The position numbers were made by a program, and so were the translations under genes. The notes under the pieces were generated by a model. That model had not been told where the DNA came from. It saw nothing but the letters and a program-made list of their open reading frames with translations, and did no database searches. Positions 42,823-52,662 of a stretch of 64,000 nucleotides of DNA are shown here, piece after piece; position 1 is the stretch's first letter; every line of letters begins with the position of its first letter. Source of the stretch: Polaribacter sp. Hel_I_88 (GTDB taxonomy: Bacteria > Bacteroidota > Bacteroidia > Flavobacteriales > Flavobacteriaceae). The stretch covers positions 2,440,001-2,504,000 of the forward strand of contig NZ_JHZZ01000001.1 in the NCBI RefSeq assembly GCF_000687935.1, read 5' to 3'.

Positions 42823-44508
42823 ATGAAAATATATAAAATCCTTTTTCTGCTTACTTTTTTATCAATCTTAAATGCCTGTAAAAAAGAAAAAACAGTTGGT
42901 TTAATTACAGAAAAGGCAATGGTAGTTTCTGCAAGGGTTGAAGCCTCTAAAATTGGTTCGGCTATTTTACAAAAAGGAGGAAATGCTTATGATGCAATGG
43001 TTGCCACACATTTTGCGTTGGCAGTTGTATATCCTGTAGCTGGCAATATTGCTGGTGGAGGTTTTATGGTATACAGAGATAAAGATGGCACAAAAGGTGC
43101 TTTAGATTTTAGAGAAAAAGCACCAATTACTGCTCATAAGGACATGTATTTAGATTCGCTTGGAAACGTAATTAAAAATAAAAGTGTTTTAGGTGCTTTT
43201 GCAGTTGGTATTCCTGGTTCTGTTGCAGGTGTTTTTGAAGTGCATCAAAAATTCGGAACTTTACCAATTAAAGAGTTGATTCAGCCAGCAATTGATTTGG
43301 CTAGAAATGGAATTGTAGTCACCGAAAAGCAAGCTAATGATTTAAACAATGCTACAGAAAGGTTTAAAATCGTAAACAATTATAAAACTGTTTTCGAAAA
43401 TAATTGGAAAGCAGGAGATGTTTTAAAGCAAGAAGAATTAGCACAAACTTTAGAGCGTATTCGTGATTTTGGAAAAGACGGATTTTATAAAGGCAAAACA
43501 GCAGATTTATTAGTGAATTACGTGTCAGAATTAGGAGGCATCATAACACACGAAGATTTAGAAAAATACGAGGCTGTTTGGCGTAAACCAATCGAATTTT
43601 CTTACAAAGATTACAACATAACTTCTATGACTTTGCCTGCAAGTGGTGGTATTTGTTTGGCGCAAATTTTAAAATCGATAGAGCCTTTTGATTTGTCAAA
43701 AATTGATCATAATTCAACAGAATATATTCAATTAATTGCAGAAGCTTCCAAAAGGAGTTATGCAGATAGAGCTCATTATTTGGGTGATATTGATTTTGTA
43801 AACGTACCCATTGATAGTTTAACAGATGCAAATTATATAAACAAGAGAATGCGTTCTTTTTCTTGGGACAAAGCAACACCTTCATCTGAAGTTTCTCATG
43901 GAAAAATTCTGGGGTATGAAAGTGACGAAACCACACATTATTCTATTGTAGATCAATTTGGCAATGCAGTTGCAGTCACAACAACTTTAAATACAGGGTA
44001 TGGATCTAAAGTAGTTGTAAAAGGCGCAGGTTTTATTTTAAATAACGAAATGGACGATTTTTCTAGCAAAGCTGGTGTGCCAAATGTGTATGGTTTAGTA
44101 GGTTCTGAAGCCAATGCAATTGCATCAGAAAAAAGAATGCTAAGTTCTATGACACCAACTATTGTAGAGGAAGGTGGCAAGTTAAAAATGGTTGTGGGAA
44201 CTCCTGGAGGTTCAACAATTATCACTTCTGTTTTGCAAAATATTTTAAATGTTGTAGAATATGATATGGGAATGCAAGAATCTGTGAATCAGCCACGTTT
44301 TCATCATCAATGGTTGCCAGATGTAATTAGAATGGAACCTAATGGTTTTGATGAAGTTTCTAAAAATAAATTAGAATCTTTAGGCTACAAAATCCTCGAA
44401 AGAAATTCTTTAATTATTGGTAGAGTAGATGCTATTTTAGTCTTGCCAAATGGAAAATTAGAAGCTGGTGCAGACAAAAGAGGAGATGATGCAGCTGTTG
44501 GTTTTTAA
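42823..44508 (+). CDS. ggt: Gamma-glutamyltransferase lipoprotein
   Basis: 561 residues. The leader ends in the lipobox SILNAC, so the precursor is lipidated. Family motifs are [15 protein letters not shown] near 45, GGGFMVYRD near 72, LDFREKAP, and [10 protein letters not shown] near 368, where the Thr-Thr pair marks the self-cleavage site that creates the N-terminal nucleophile. The C-terminal part has [10 protein letters not shown] and [12 protein letters not shown]. It hydrolyses or transfers the gamma-glutamyl group of glutathione and related peptides in the periplasm. The start is at 42823; 13 residues of the longer frame would precede the signal peptide. Confidence 0.93.
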   Translation: MKIYKILFLLTFLSILNACKKEKTVGLITEKAMVVSARVEASKIGSAILQKGGNAYDAMVATHFALAVVYPVAGNIAGGGFMVYRDKDGTKGALDFREKAPITAHKDMYLDSLGNVIKNKSVLGAFAVGIPGSVAGVFEVHQKFGTLPIKELIQPAIDLARNGIVVTEKQANDLNNATERFKIVNNYKTVFENNWKAGDVLKQEELAQTLERIRDFGKDGFYKGKTADLLVNYVSELGGIITHEDLEKYEAVWRKPIEFSYKDYNITSMTLPASGGICLAQILKSIEPFDLSKIDHNSTEYIQLIAEASKRSYADRAHYLGDIDFVNVPIDSLTDANYINKRMRSFSWDKATPSSEVSHGKILGYESDETTHYSIVDQFGNAVAVTTTLNTGYGSKVVVKGAGFILNNEMDDFSSKAGVPNVYGLVGSEANAIASEKRMLSSMTPTIVEEGGKLKMVVGTPGGSTIITSVLQNILNVVEYDMGMQESVNQPRFHHQWLPDVIRMEPNGFDEVSKNKLESLGYKILERNSLIIGRVDAILVLPNGKLEAGADKRGDDAAVGF

Positions 44509-44574
44509 TGATTTTGTTGATGAAATTTAGCAATACAAAAAAGAGTATTTGTAATTTATTAAAAGAACTACAGA

Positions 44575-44973
44575 ATGAAAGAGGTTGATAAAATAGCATT
44601 TATCAAGATAAAAAACGGACAAATTTTAAGCACAAAGTCTAAAGGAAAATCGAAATATTATATTCCTGGTGGAAAAAGGGAATTTGGAGAAATTGACGAG
44701 CAAACGCTTGTGAGAGAAATATTGGAAGAATTGAGTGTAAAAATAAAGACAAATACAATAGAATATGTTGGAACTTTTAAAGCACAATCAGATGGAGCAA
44801 AAGAAGGTGTTTTAGTTAAAATGACTTGCTACAAAGCAGAATATGTAGGTATTTTAAAGGCTTCAAGTGAAATTGAGGAAATTAAGTGGCTCAATTATAA
44901 GGATTTGGAAATCGTATCTGAAGTTGATAAAATAATATTCGGATTTTTAAAAGAAAATGGGGAATTGAATTAA
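44575..44973 (+). CDS. NUDIX hydrolase
   Basis: 132 residues, the size of a single NUDIX domain. The Nudix box runs from GGKREFGEIDE to REILEELSV (about residues 36-59), with the conserved E and REXXEE residues. It is a cytoplasmic hydrolase of nucleoside diphosphates linked to another moiety; the substrate is unclear. It stands alone after ggt and is convergent with gldG (16 bp apart). Confidence 0.88.
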   Translation: MKEVDKIAFIKIKNGQILSTKSKGKSKYYIPGGKREFGEIDEQTLVREILEELSVKIKTNTIEYVGTFKAQSDGAKEGVLVKMTCYKAEYVGILKASSEIEEIKWLNYKDLEIVSEVDKIIFGFLKENGELN

Positions 44974-44989
44974 AAAACTCAAAACAACA

Positions 44990-46630
44990 TTAACTATATT
45001 TCTTTTTTCTGAGATAATTAAAAACAAATCCAAAACTAAACAATAAAATTAGTGGAAATACAACATTTAAAAACTGCCAAAAAGTACGTTCTCTAAACGC
45101 TTTTTGTTTGTCTAGAATGTTGATTTTTAAAGTCTTGTTTCTTAACTCCATTAAGCCAGCATCGTCTAACAAATAATCTACAGCATTTAAAAGAAAATCT
45201 TTATTGCCAAACTGTTCGTTTGTCCATTTGTCAAAAGCTAAATCTGTAGGTTGTCCTTTTAAAATTTGATTTTTACCAACATCACCATCAGCAATTACAA
45301 TCATTTTATTTTTGGTTGCATTTCCCTTATAAATGGCAGTTTCAAAAGGTTTTATTCGATTTTTATAACCAGAATTAAAATCACCCTCTAACAAAACAGC
45401 AAATAATTGATTTCCTGAAATATAGTTTTTCTCTTCAGGTTCCTCAGCAATAGATTGTAGTTCGATAATTGTCGGAGTTCCTACTTTTTGAGACAAAGGA
45501 GAACTGATTAATAAAGGTGTTTTTTTAATGTTGTTTGTAAGTGTATCAATCTGATTTGCAAACTGTAATCTTACTTGACTTACATTTTTAGTAATAGCAT
45601 GATTTGGATTTCCAGAAACCAAAGGATGATAAAACCAATCTAAATTTTGAAACTGTGTTTGATTGCCAATGGTACCTGTTGCCAAAGGAATTTTTGCGGA
45701 ATATAAATCCTTGATTAATGTTGTGTTGATTCTAATTCCGTAAGAAAATAACAAATCTGTCAAGTTTAAATCTCTTGGATAAGCCAACATTTTTCCTGTG
45801 GATAATAAACTGTCTTGATCTGCTTGCACATTGTCTAACATCCACAAAGTTTTACCTCCATTTGTTATGAATTGGTCGAGTGTAAATTTTTCTTCGGATG
45901 TGAATTTTTCAGTGGGTTTTGCAATAATTGCCAAATCGAAATTGGTAATATCTTGCAATGTTTGTTGTGGGTTTGTTGCAACAGAATCCAGCGTGAATTT
46001 TGCTAATTTATGTTTTTTAGCAACTTCACTTAAAAAACTATATTGATAAATATCTTGCAATTCGCCATTTCCAGTAATAATAGCAACAGATTTTTGTTGT
46101 TTTTGAGTGATGGAATTTATGGCGTTACTAAAACTATATTCTAAGTTTTCAATGGCTTTTTGTAGTTGCTCTTCTTGACTTGCAACAATGGCATTTGGCA
46201 ATAATGAAACGTTGATTGTTTTTTCTTCAAACACAATTTCTGCCCAAGGAAAAATAATAGCTTCCGATAATTTACCATTTTCTTCTACTGTTAATTGACT
46301 TGGCATCATACCTCTTTTAATCAATTCTTCACGTTGATTATCTGGGTTTTCAAAATGTATTTTAATGTTGGAGTTTTCTGCAGCAAGTTCCTCTAAATAT
46401 TGTTGCGTTTCAATTTGCAATCTTTTAAATTCTGATGGAAAATCGCCCTCCAAATAAACCGTAATAAAAAGTGGTTTTTTTAAGGTTGATAAAATCGATT
46501 TTGTGGTTTTAGAAAGAGTGTATCTTTTATCCGCAGTTAAATCGAAACGTTTGTAAAAAGATTGATTTATAATATTCAAAACGAATAACCCAATCAATAA
46601 TAAACCAATATTTCTGATGTTTTTATTCAT
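44990..46630 (-). CDS. gldG: Gliding motility ABC transporter auxiliary protein GldG
   Basis: 546 residues. N-terminal and C-terminal transmembrane segments (about 8-26 and 518-538) flank a large periplasmic domain of the ABC-type_uncharacterised family (VAIITGNGELQDIYQYSFL, ADGDVGKNQILKG). Start MNKNIRNIGLLLIGLFVLNI. With GldF, and GldA encoded elsewhere, it forms the ABC transporter needed for gliding in Flavobacterium, though its cargo is not settled. The gene overlaps gldF by 8 bp, so the two are coupled. Confidence 0.9.
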   Translation of the reverse strand: MNKNIRNIGLLLIGLFVLNIINQSFYKRFDLTADKRYTLSKTTKSILSTLKKPLFITVYLEGDFPSEFKRLQIETQQYLEELAAENSNIKIHFENPDNQREELIKRGMMPSQLTVEENGKLSEAIIFPWAEIVFEEKTINVSLLPNAIVASQEEQLQKAIENLEYSFSNAINSITQKQQKSVAIITGNGELQDIYQYSFLSEVAKKHKLAKFTLDSVATNPQQTLQDITNFDLAIIAKPTEKFTSEEKFTLDQFITNGGKTLWMLDNVQADQDSLLSTGKMLAYPRDLNLTDLLFSYGIRINTTLIKDLYSAKIPLATGTIGNQTQFQNLDWFYHPLVSGNPNHAITKNVSQVRLQFANQIDTLTNNIKKTPLLISSPLSQKVGTPTIIELQSIAEEPEEKNYISGNQLFAVLLEGDFNSGYKNRIKPFETAIYKGNATKNKMIVIADGDVGKNQILKGQPTDLAFDKWTNEQFGNKDFLLNAVDYLLDDAGLMELRNKTLKINILDKQKAFRERTFWQFLNVVFPLILLFSFGFVFNYLRKKKYS

Positions 46631-47342
46631 TTTCTAAACGTGTTTTAGTCATGAATAAAAAGAAAAAAGTAACACTTAAAAAATAAATAATATCTCTTGT
46701 GTCAATAACACCTCTAGATATACTTTTAAAATGTTCGTTAATACCTAATTGTTGAATGGTGAAACTGCTATCGCCAAAAGAAGTTGCAATAGCATCAAAT
46801 CCATAGAATAAGAAAAACGTTATAAAAACGGCTAAAATAAAAGCAACAATTTGGTTTTTTGATAAAGTTGAGGTAAATAAACCAACAGATGTATAGGTTG
46901 AAGCTAAAAAAAGTAAACCAATATAAGAACCAATTGTGCTGCCAAAATCTATATTACCAACAGGATTACCTAATTGATACACTGAATACACGTAAATAAA
47001 AGTCGGAATTATGGCAACACAAACCAATAGGAGTGAAGCCCAGAATTTGCCTAAAACAATTTGCCAATCAGAAATTGGTTTTGTTTTTAAAAGCTCAATG
47101 GTTCCTGTGTTGAATTCATCAGCAAAACTTTTCATGGTAATTGCAGGAATCAAAAAAAGAAAAACCCAAGGAGCTAGATAAAAAAACGGAGTAACATCAG
47201 CAAAACCAGCGTTTAAAATATTAAAATCGTCATCAAAAATAAATAAGAACAATCCATTAATCAGCAAGAAAACTCCAATTACTAAATACGCAATTGGACT
47301 TGCAAAAAACGAGTTGAATTCTTTTTTTAAGATTGCTTTCAA
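46623..47342 (-). CDS. gldF: Gliding motility ABC transporter permease GldF
   Basis: 239 residues with about six transmembrane segments. The opening MKAILKKEFNSFFASPIAYL and ITMKSFADEFNTGTIELLKT near 65 are the ABC-2 permease pattern of GldF. It pairs with GldG downstream (8-bp overlap). No gldA is visible in the window. Confidence 0.9.
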   Translation of the reverse strand: MKAILKKEFNSFFASPIAYLVIGVFLLINGLFLFIFDDDFNILNAGFADVTPFFYLAPWVFLFLIPAITMKSFADEFNTGTIELLKTKPISDWQIVLGKFWASLLLVCVAIIPTFIYVYSVYQLGNPVGNIDFGSTIGSYIGLLFLASTYTSVGLFTSTLSKNQIVAFILAVFITFFLFYGFDAIATSFGDSSFTIQQLGINEHFKSISRGVIDTRDIIYFLSVTFFFLFMTKTRLENE

Positions 47343-47409
47343 TTTATGTGTAATTGTTTAACTGTTGAAGTGTTTAATTGTTATCAAAATATTATTTGTT
47401 GATTTTTCA

Positions 47410-47538
47410 CTTCGACAAGCTCAGTGTGACATTTTTGATTTTCAATGTTTTTAGTTATTGTATAAATCTTTCTAATTTTTATCAAAATAAAACTAAAACC
47501 CAATTCAGCAAACGAAAGTCAGTCTGAGCTTGTCGAAG
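47410..47538. repeat. Miniature inverted-repeat element, family D (CTTCGACAAGCTCAG ends)
   Basis: The left end CTTCGACAAGCTCAGTGTGAC (47410-47430, shown here to 21 bases in part) matches the complement of 47518-47538 at 19 of 21 positions. The 87 bp between are AT-rich and hold no gene. It lies in the gldF-GNAT gap. Confidence 0.7.
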
Positions 47539-47627
47539 ACTTTCTCATAAAATTAATAATTTTCCGAAGTTTATTTTGAAATTATTATTAGTTTATCAAT
47601 AGTTTAAAGCCTAAAAAATTTATTTTT

Positions 47628-47669
47628 CCTAACTCCTAACTCCTAACTCCTAACTCCTAACTCCTAACT
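47628..47669. repeat. Six perfect tandem copies of CCTAACT
   Basis: Six 7-mers in a row (47628-47669), followed by CCT. The last copy contains the stop codon and the final codon of the GNAT gene on the minus strand. Otherwise the 321-bp gap (47343-47663) holds only the family D element. Confidence 0.9.
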
Positions 47670-48191
47670 CCTTAATATATAACTAATATTATTTTCAAAA
47701 CCTTCGTCTTCTCTTTCAGGATCAAAAACAAAGTTAAGTTTTTCTAATAACGCAATTGAAGCTGTATTATTTTTGTGCGTAAAAGCTTCTATCGTTTTTA
47801 ATTCAAGATTTTGAAAACCATAATTTAAAACTGGTTCAAAAGCTTCGCTCATATAACCTCTTTCTTGATAATCAGGATTTATTTCATACCCAATTTCTGC
47901 ATAATCGTCTTCATCTTCAAAATTACGCAAGCCTATTGTACCCATTAATTCGTTGGTACCTTTTGATGCGATAACCCAAAAAATACCTTTACCATGTTCT
48001 GCTAAAGTTGAAATTCTATCAATAAAAGCTCTAGCTTCAGAAAGGTTTCTTGGTACTTTTCTATCAATATATTCATTTACTTCTTTATTGGTTCTTAAAC
48101 CAAAAATAGCTTTTGCATCGTCTAAAGTTAATGCTCTTAAGGTTAATCGTTCTGTTTCTAAAACAGGGAAGGGTGTAAAATTGTAATCCAT
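47664..48191 (-). CDS. GNAT family N-acetyltransferase
   Basis: 175 residues of the RimJ/RimL-like type: ETERLTLRALTLDDAKAIFG near residue 12, IGLRNFEDEDDYAEIGYEI near 92, and the acetyl-CoA loop PDYQERGYMSEAFEP near 115. It acetylates an unknown amine, perhaps a protein N-terminus. The last two residues (Arg-Ser) and the stop overlap the CCTAACT tandem repeat, so the C-terminus may vary between strains. It begins 26 bp after the monooxygenase gene. Confidence 0.85.
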   Translation of the reverse strand: MDYNFTPFPVLETERLTLRALTLDDAKAIFGLRTNKEVNEYIDRKVPRNLSEARAFIDRISTLAEHGKGIFWVIASKGTNELMGTIGLRNFEDEDDYAEIGYEINPDYQERGYMSEAFEPVLNYGFQNLELKTIEAFTHKNNTASIALLEKLNFVFDPEREDEGFENNISYILRS

Positions 48192-48217
48192 TTATCGTAT
48201 TTAATTTTGCTTACTGC

Positions 48218-48514
48218 TTATGTTAAACTTACTTTTTTGTCAACACTCCAAGCTTGTGGTTTGTCATTAAAATAAGTTTTGGTTTGTTTCCAAGTTTCTA
48301 TAAATAATTTAGAGTTTCTGTAGTTTTCTAAATCACTTTCTTGTTCCCAATAAGAATAGGTGAAAAATATTTCAGGGTTATTTTTATCTTGATATAATTC
48401 TAATAATTTATTTCCATCAGCATTGCGAATTAATTGTTTTTTTCCTTCAAACATTTTTTGAAATGCTGCAATATGTTTTGAGTGAAAACTCATTTTTACG
48501 ATTCTAACAAACAT
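48218..48514 (-). CDS. Antibiotic biosynthesis monooxygenase (ABM) fold protein
   Basis: 98 residues, the size of one ABM domain (small ferredoxin-like barrel). MFVRIVKMSFHSKHIAAF at the start and FFTYSYWEQESDLENYRNS near 50 are typical. The family contains quinol monooxygenases and haem-degrading enzymes; the substrate here is unknown. It starts 3 bp after the SAM hydrolase gene, so the two are cotranscribed. Confidence 0.8.
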   Translation of the reverse strand: MFVRIVKMSFHSKHIAAFQKMFEGKKQLIRNADGNKLLELYQDKNNPEIFFTYSYWEQESDLENYRNSKLFIETWKQTKTYFNDKPQAWSVDKKVSLT

Positions 48515-48517
48515 AGT

Positions 48518-49378
48518 TTAATTTAAAGAAGTATATTCTGGTTTCGATTCCATAAAAAACTCAACAATTACAGGATCTCTATATTCCATTCCTAATAATG
48601 TAGATGCACCACCAACAGTTTTTAAATTGCTTCTATATACAGCAATTTCTAAAAAACCAGCAGAATTAAAAATAGCTAGTTTACTACCATCAAATTGCAA
48701 CGTATCTGTGGAATTGTTTCCTGTAATTTCGTTGTATTTATTATATATTTTTGTAAAAGTATAACGTGAAGCATTTATTTTATAAGTGCGTCCTTTGCCA
48801 ATATCGTTAAACATTTTTTTGCTGATGTTGGTTATTACGTTTCCATAATTATCAATGTATAAAACACCGCCAATTAATTGATTTTTAGCTTGATTTACTT
48901 TTGGCTGAATTTCAATAAGCTTTTTATATTCTTTTATTTCTTTGCCTATCACTGTTAAATTTCCACCACGTGCAATAAAACACGCAACTTTTACAAAAAC
49001 ATCTAATACAGGAAAACTACTTTCTACTCTGTCATGAATATTAATTTCAACAATTTTTGTTGGTTGAATTTCTGAAGCAATCATAGAGATTAAGCCATTA
49101 TCTGGACATACAAAAAAATGATCATCTAAAGAGATTGCAATGTGTTTATTATCTGAACTTAATTCTGAATCTACACCTACAATGTGGATCGTTCCTTTTG
49201 GAAAACTTTTGTAAGAATTTTTTAAAATATAAGCAGTTTCAGTAATGTTAAAAGGTGATATTTCATGTGTAATATCTACAATTTTAGCATCCGCTAATTC
49301 AGAATAAATTGCTCCTTTTACAGCTCCAACAAAATGGTCTTTAGTCCCGAAATCTGATGTTAAAGTGATAAAAGACAT
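48518..49378 (-). CDS. S-adenosyl-L-methionine hydroxide adenosyltransferase family protein
   Basis: 286 residues. The opening ITLTSDFGTKDHFVGAVKG is the family's diagnostic Asp-rich site, followed by VDITHEISPFNITETAYIL near 36, VGVDSE, CPDNGLIS near 105 and LYIDNYGNVITNI near 180. It hydrolyses SAM to adenosine and methionine (the duf-62 family); chlorinase or fluorinase activity is unlikely in this setting. It is divergent from phoH, and followed by the ABM gene. Confidence 0.92.
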   Translation of the reverse strand: MSFITLTSDFGTKDHFVGAVKGAIYSELADAKIVDITHEISPFNITETAYILKNSYKSFPKGTIHIVGVDSELSSDNKHIAISLDDHFFVCPDNGLISMIASEIQPTKIVEINIHDRVESSFPVLDVFVKVACFIARGGNLTVIGKEIKEYKKLIEIQPKVNQAKNQLIGGVLYIDNYGNVITNISKKMFNDIGKGRTYKINASRYTFTKIYNKYNEITGNNSTDTLQFDGSKLAIFNSAGFLEIAVYRSNLKTVGGASTLLGMEYRDPVIVEFFMESKPEYTSLN

Positions 49379-49428
49379 TAATTTTTTGGCTGTTAATTAG
49401 TTGTGTAAAAGTTGTTGATTATTTTAAG

Positions 49429-49436
49429 CAAATCTA
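49429..49436 (-). promoter_or_regulatory. -7 box for the SAM hydrolase operon
   Basis: Plus-strand CAAATCTA reads TAGATTTG on the minus strand, 50 bp before the ATG at 49378. Confidence 0.5.
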
Positions 49437-49507
49437 ATCATTTTAGAAATTTTTATGCCTATTTTTATTTTAATAATTCAAACTAATATTTTAATAAACC
49501 TAATAAT

Positions 49508-50461
49508 TTGAACGAACGCATTATAGAATTAACGGAAATAAACCCAAAAGATTTCTTTGGCACACAAAACAGTACAATAGAGCAATTAAAAAGATATTTT
49601 CCAAAAATAAAAATTGTTGCTCGCGGATCTAAATTAAAAATTTATGGAGAAGCAGCTCTTTTAGATGAATTTGTAATCCGTTTTGAACGTTTGGTAAAGT
49701 ATTTTGATCGTTATAATAAATTAGATGAAAATAGTATTGAACGTATTTTAACATCTAATGGAAATGAAGAAAAATCCATATCCAAAAAAAATGCAAAAGA
49801 TATTTTGGTACATGGTGTGAATGGAAAAATGATCAAGCCACAAACTGAAAATCAGCGTAAAATGGTAACAGAAATGGCTAAGAATGATATGCTTTTTGCT
49901 GTTGGGCCTGCAGGAACTGGTAAAACATATACAGCAGTGGCTTTAGCTGTAAAAGCATTAAAAGAAAAAGAAGTTAGGCGAATTATTTTAACAAGGCCAG
50001 CAGTAGAATCTGGTGAAAATTTAGGTTTTTTACCTGGCGATTTAAAGGAAAAATTAGATCCTTATATGCAACCTTTATATGATGCTTTAAGAGATATGAT
50101 TCCTCATGAAAGGTTAGAATCTCACTTAGAAAAAGGGATCATACAAATTGCACCTTTGGCATTTATGAGAGGTAGAACTTTAGACAATGCTTTTGTAATT
50201 TTAGATGAAGCTCAAAATACAACTCATAATCAAATGAAAATGTTTTTGACAAGAATGGGGATGCATGCAAAATTTATTATTACTGGTGATCCTGGTCAAA
50301 TAGATTTACCAAGAAAACAAGTTTCTGGTTTAAAGGAATCTTTGTTAGCGTTAAAAGATATTAGCGGAATTGCGCAAGTTTATTTAGATGATAAAGATGT
50401 AGTTAGACACAGATTGGTGAGAAAAATAATTACAGCGTATAAACGTATAGAAACAGTATAA
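49508..50461 (+). CDS. phoH: PhoH-like ATPase
   Basis: 317 residues. The PhoH P-loop is AVGPAGTGKTYTAVALAVKA near residue 137. RPAVESGENLGFLPGDLKEK near 163 and ILDEAQNTTHNQMKMFLTRMG near 240 (Walker B) are family hallmarks. The start is a TTG at 49508, since it gives the family's usual N-terminus MNERIIELTEINPKDFFG and no in-frame ATG precedes the conserved region. It is an ATPase possibly linked to RNA metabolism. Its end overlaps the next gene by one base. Confidence 0.92.
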   Translation: MNERIIELTEINPKDFFGTQNSTIEQLKRYFPKIKIVARGSKLKIYGEAALLDEFVIRFERLVKYFDRYNKLDENSIERILTSNGNEEKSISKKNAKDILVHGVNGKMIKPQTENQRKMVTEMAKNDMLFAVGPAGTGKTYTAVALAVKALKEKEVRRIILTRPAVESGENLGFLPGDLKEKLDPYMQPLYDALRDMIPHERLESHLEKGIIQIAPLAFMRGRTLDNAFVILDEAQNTTHNQMKMFLTRMGMHAKFIITGDPGQIDLPRKQVSGLKESLLALKDISGIAQVYLDDKDVVRHRLVRKIITAYKRIETV

Positions 50462-51078
50462 TGAAAATTAAACAGAAAAAATTAGACTTACAAGACGTTT
50501 TTTATATTGGGTATTTATACCTAATTATTTTAGGAATTGTAAGTGATGCCATTTTTTATGGAATTTTTGGAGTTTCTTATTTAAATTATACCACAATTTT
50601 AGATGCATTAATATCGCCAATTAGTTTGCTAATTAATAACTGGAAAATATCGCTATTTTTAGGATTGATGTTTTTTATAATGTATTTATATTTTACAAGA
50701 TGGATGTTTAAAGTATACGCTTTTTTTAGAGTAAAAAAATGGTATCAAAAAATGTATAATATCGAAAAATGGGATAAGAAATATGAAGAGTTAGCTAAGA
50801 AAAAAACTATCATTCCAGGTATGATGTTTATCTTTTTCTTATTATTTATATCCATGAGAACAGGAATGGGAATTGGTATGAAACAAAAATATAATAGTAA
50901 AGAAATTATACCTAATTATACCTTAGTTTTTAAAGATAATTCAAAGTTAGATGTTAGGAAAGTAGGACAAAACTCTGCTTATTTTTTCTATTTTATTCCT
51001 GGTGAAAAAGTAATTACAGCAACACCCATTGCAGATAATTTAAAGCAGATAAAAGTGCTTGAAAAAGAAAAGAAATAA
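50461..51078 (+). CDS. Membrane protein of unknown function downstream of phoH
   Basis: 205 residues. Three hydrophobic segments (about 15-38, 62-82 and 118-138) precede an ectodomain-like C-terminal part of about 65 residues. It begins on the last base of phoH and so is coupled to it. No family is recognised. It is similar in type to the other small two- or three-helix protein after purC. Confidence 0.6.
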   Translation: MKIKQKKLDLQDVFYIGYLYLIILGIVSDAIFYGIFGVSYLNYTTILDALISPISLLINNWKISLFLGLMFFIMYLYFTRWMFKVYAFFRVKKWYQKMYNIEKWDKKYEELAKKKTIIPGMMFIFFLLFISMRTGMGIGMKQKYNSKEIIPNYTLVFKDNSKLDVRKVGQNSAYFFYFIPGEKVITATPIADNLKQIKVLEKEKK

Positions 51079-51090
51079 ATTTGGATAGTT

Positions 51091-51098
51091 TATTTTTG
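51091..51098 (+). promoter_or_regulatory. -7 box for purC
   Basis: TATTTTTG at 51091-51098 lies just after the preceding stop codon and 27 bp before the purC ATG. The -33 region is purine-rich with no TTTG. Confidence 0.55.
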
Positions 51099-51125
51099 CA
51101 CTCACAACAACACAACCATAAAATA

Positions 51126-52073
51126 ATGAATACAATTAACGAAACAAATTTTAAGTTTCCTAATCAGAAATCTGTTTACAAAGGAAAAGTAAGAGAAGTT
51201 TACAATATAAATGATGACCTTTTGGTAATGATTGCAACAGACAGATTATCTGCTTTTGATGTTGTTTTGCCAAGACAAATTCCGTTTAAAGGACAAATTT
51301 TGAATCAGATTGCCACAAAAATGATGAATGATACAGCTGATATTGTTCCCAATTGGTTAATTGCAAATCCTGATGAAAATGTGGCTGTTGGTCAGTTATG
51401 TGAACCTTTTAAAGTAGAAATGGTAATTCGTGGTTATGTTTCAGGGCATGCTGCTCGTGAATATAAATTAGGAAAAAGAGTTTTATGTGGTGTTGAAATG
51501 CCTGAAGGTTTAAAGGAAAATGATAAATTTCCCAATCCAATAATTACACCATCTACTAAAGCAGCAAATGGTGAGCATGATGAAGATATATCTAGAGAAG
51601 CAATTTTATCACAAGGAATTGTAAGTAAAGAGGATTATTTAATTTTAGAAGATTATACCAGAAAACTGTTTCAAAGAGGTACAGAAATCGCTGCACAAAG
51701 AGGTTTAATTTTGGTAGATACAAAATACGAATTTGGTAAAACGAAAGAAGGTAAAATTGTATTGATTGATGAAATTCACACGCCAGATTCTTCTCGTTAT
51801 TTTTATGCTGATGGTTACCAAGAAAGACAAGATAAAGGAGAGCATCAAAAACAATTATCAAAAGAATTTGTACGTCAATGGTTAATTGAAAACGGATTTC
51901 AAGGAAAAGAAAATCAGCAAATACCAACAATGAACGATGAGAAAATCATTGAAATTTCTAACAGGTATATAGAGTTGTACGAACAAATTACTGGAGAAAC
52001 TTTTGTAAAAGCATCCACAGAAAATGTGTTAGAAAGAATTGAAAAGAATGTAATTAATTTCTTAAATGGATAA
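51126..52073 (+). CDS. purC: Phosphoribosylaminoimidazole-succinocarboxamide synthase
   Basis: 315 residues, the longer bacterial type. Motifs: [20 protein letters not shown] near residue 17 (ATP loop), [28 protein letters not shown] near 105 and [18 protein letters not shown] near 220. It joins aspartate to CAIR in purine biosynthesis. The start at 51126 was chosen; a TTG-initiated extension at 51081 begins upstream of the promoter box. It is followed by a small membrane gene that begins right after its stop. Confidence 0.95.
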   Translation: MNTINETNFKFPNQKSVYKGKVREVYNINDDLLVMIATDRLSAFDVVLPRQIPFKGQILNQIATKMMNDTADIVPNWLIANPDENVAVGQLCEPFKVEMVIRGYVSGHAAREYKLGKRVLCGVEMPEGLKENDKFPNPIITPSTKAANGEHDEDISREAILSQGIVSKEDYLILEDYTRKLFQRGTEIAAQRGLILVDTKYEFGKTKEGKIVLIDEIHTPDSSRYFYADGYQERQDKGEHQKQLSKEFVRQWLIENGFQGKENQQIPTMNDEKIIEISNRYIELYEQITGETFVKASTENVLERIEKNVINFLNG

Positions 52074-52637
52074 ATGAATTCTAAAAAACAGGCTAAAAAA
52101 GAAAAGAAAAAAGCAAGAAAAAAAAATAAGCTCTTTTATAAGATATTTTTTATCTTAGGTTTGTTTGCTTTTGCTATTCAAGTCTATTTTTATAGAAAAA
52201 CTATAATAGATATATATTATTTGTTATCAATAATTTTACTTTTTGGAATATTAGTAGCTTTTTTAGATCGAAAAAAATATGACTACACTTTCGGATTAGA
52301 AGGTTGGTTAGATTATGTTTTTTTATTTATGCAAAACCTCGCTTCTTGGGGTGGTTTATTAGGACTGTTTTTTTTGAGTTTAAATTTTTATTTTCCAAAA
52401 TCATCAATTAGTAAAAATAATTTCAAAATTATAGATACTTTCACAATGACAGGAAGTAAATATAGAAGAAGTGAAAGAAAACCTGTTTTTGTTATAAATT
52501 ATCTAAATGAAAAAAAAGAATTAGTATACCCACATAAATACCTAAATGATATAAATGAGTTTAAAACAGTTACAATTGAAACTCAAATAGGATTATTTGG
52601 TTTTGATATAATATCTAATAGAGTTTTAAATAAATAA
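52074..52637 (+). CDS. Small membrane protein of unknown function after purC
   Basis: 187 residues. A very basic N-terminus (KKQAKKEKKKARKKNK) is followed by three transmembrane segments (about 22-40, 48-65 and 83-108) and a C-terminal soluble domain of about 75 residues. The ATG directly follows the purC stop. The architecture resembles that of the gene after phoH. No family is recognised. Confidence 0.6.
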   Translation: MNSKKQAKKEKKKARKKNKLFYKIFFILGLFAFAIQVYFYRKTIIDIYYLLSIILLFGILVAFLDRKKYDYTFGLEGWLDYVFLFMQNLASWGGLLGLFFLSLNFYFPKSSISKNNFKIIDTFTMTGSKYRRSERKPVFVINYLNEKKELVYPHKYLNDINEFKTVTIETQIGLFGFDIISNRVLNK

Positions 52638-52662
52638 TTTTTAAAAAATAAAACAAACAACA

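Noticed and set aside
43625..43936. A 103-residue minus-strand frame in ggt
   Set aside because: Shadow frame of a well-supported gene.
47628..47669. A CRISPR or telomere-like array
   Set aside because: It is a simple 7-bp tandem repeat without spacers.
51081..51125. A TTG-initiated extension of purC
   Set aside because: It begins before the TATTTTTG promoter box and adds residues not found in PurC.
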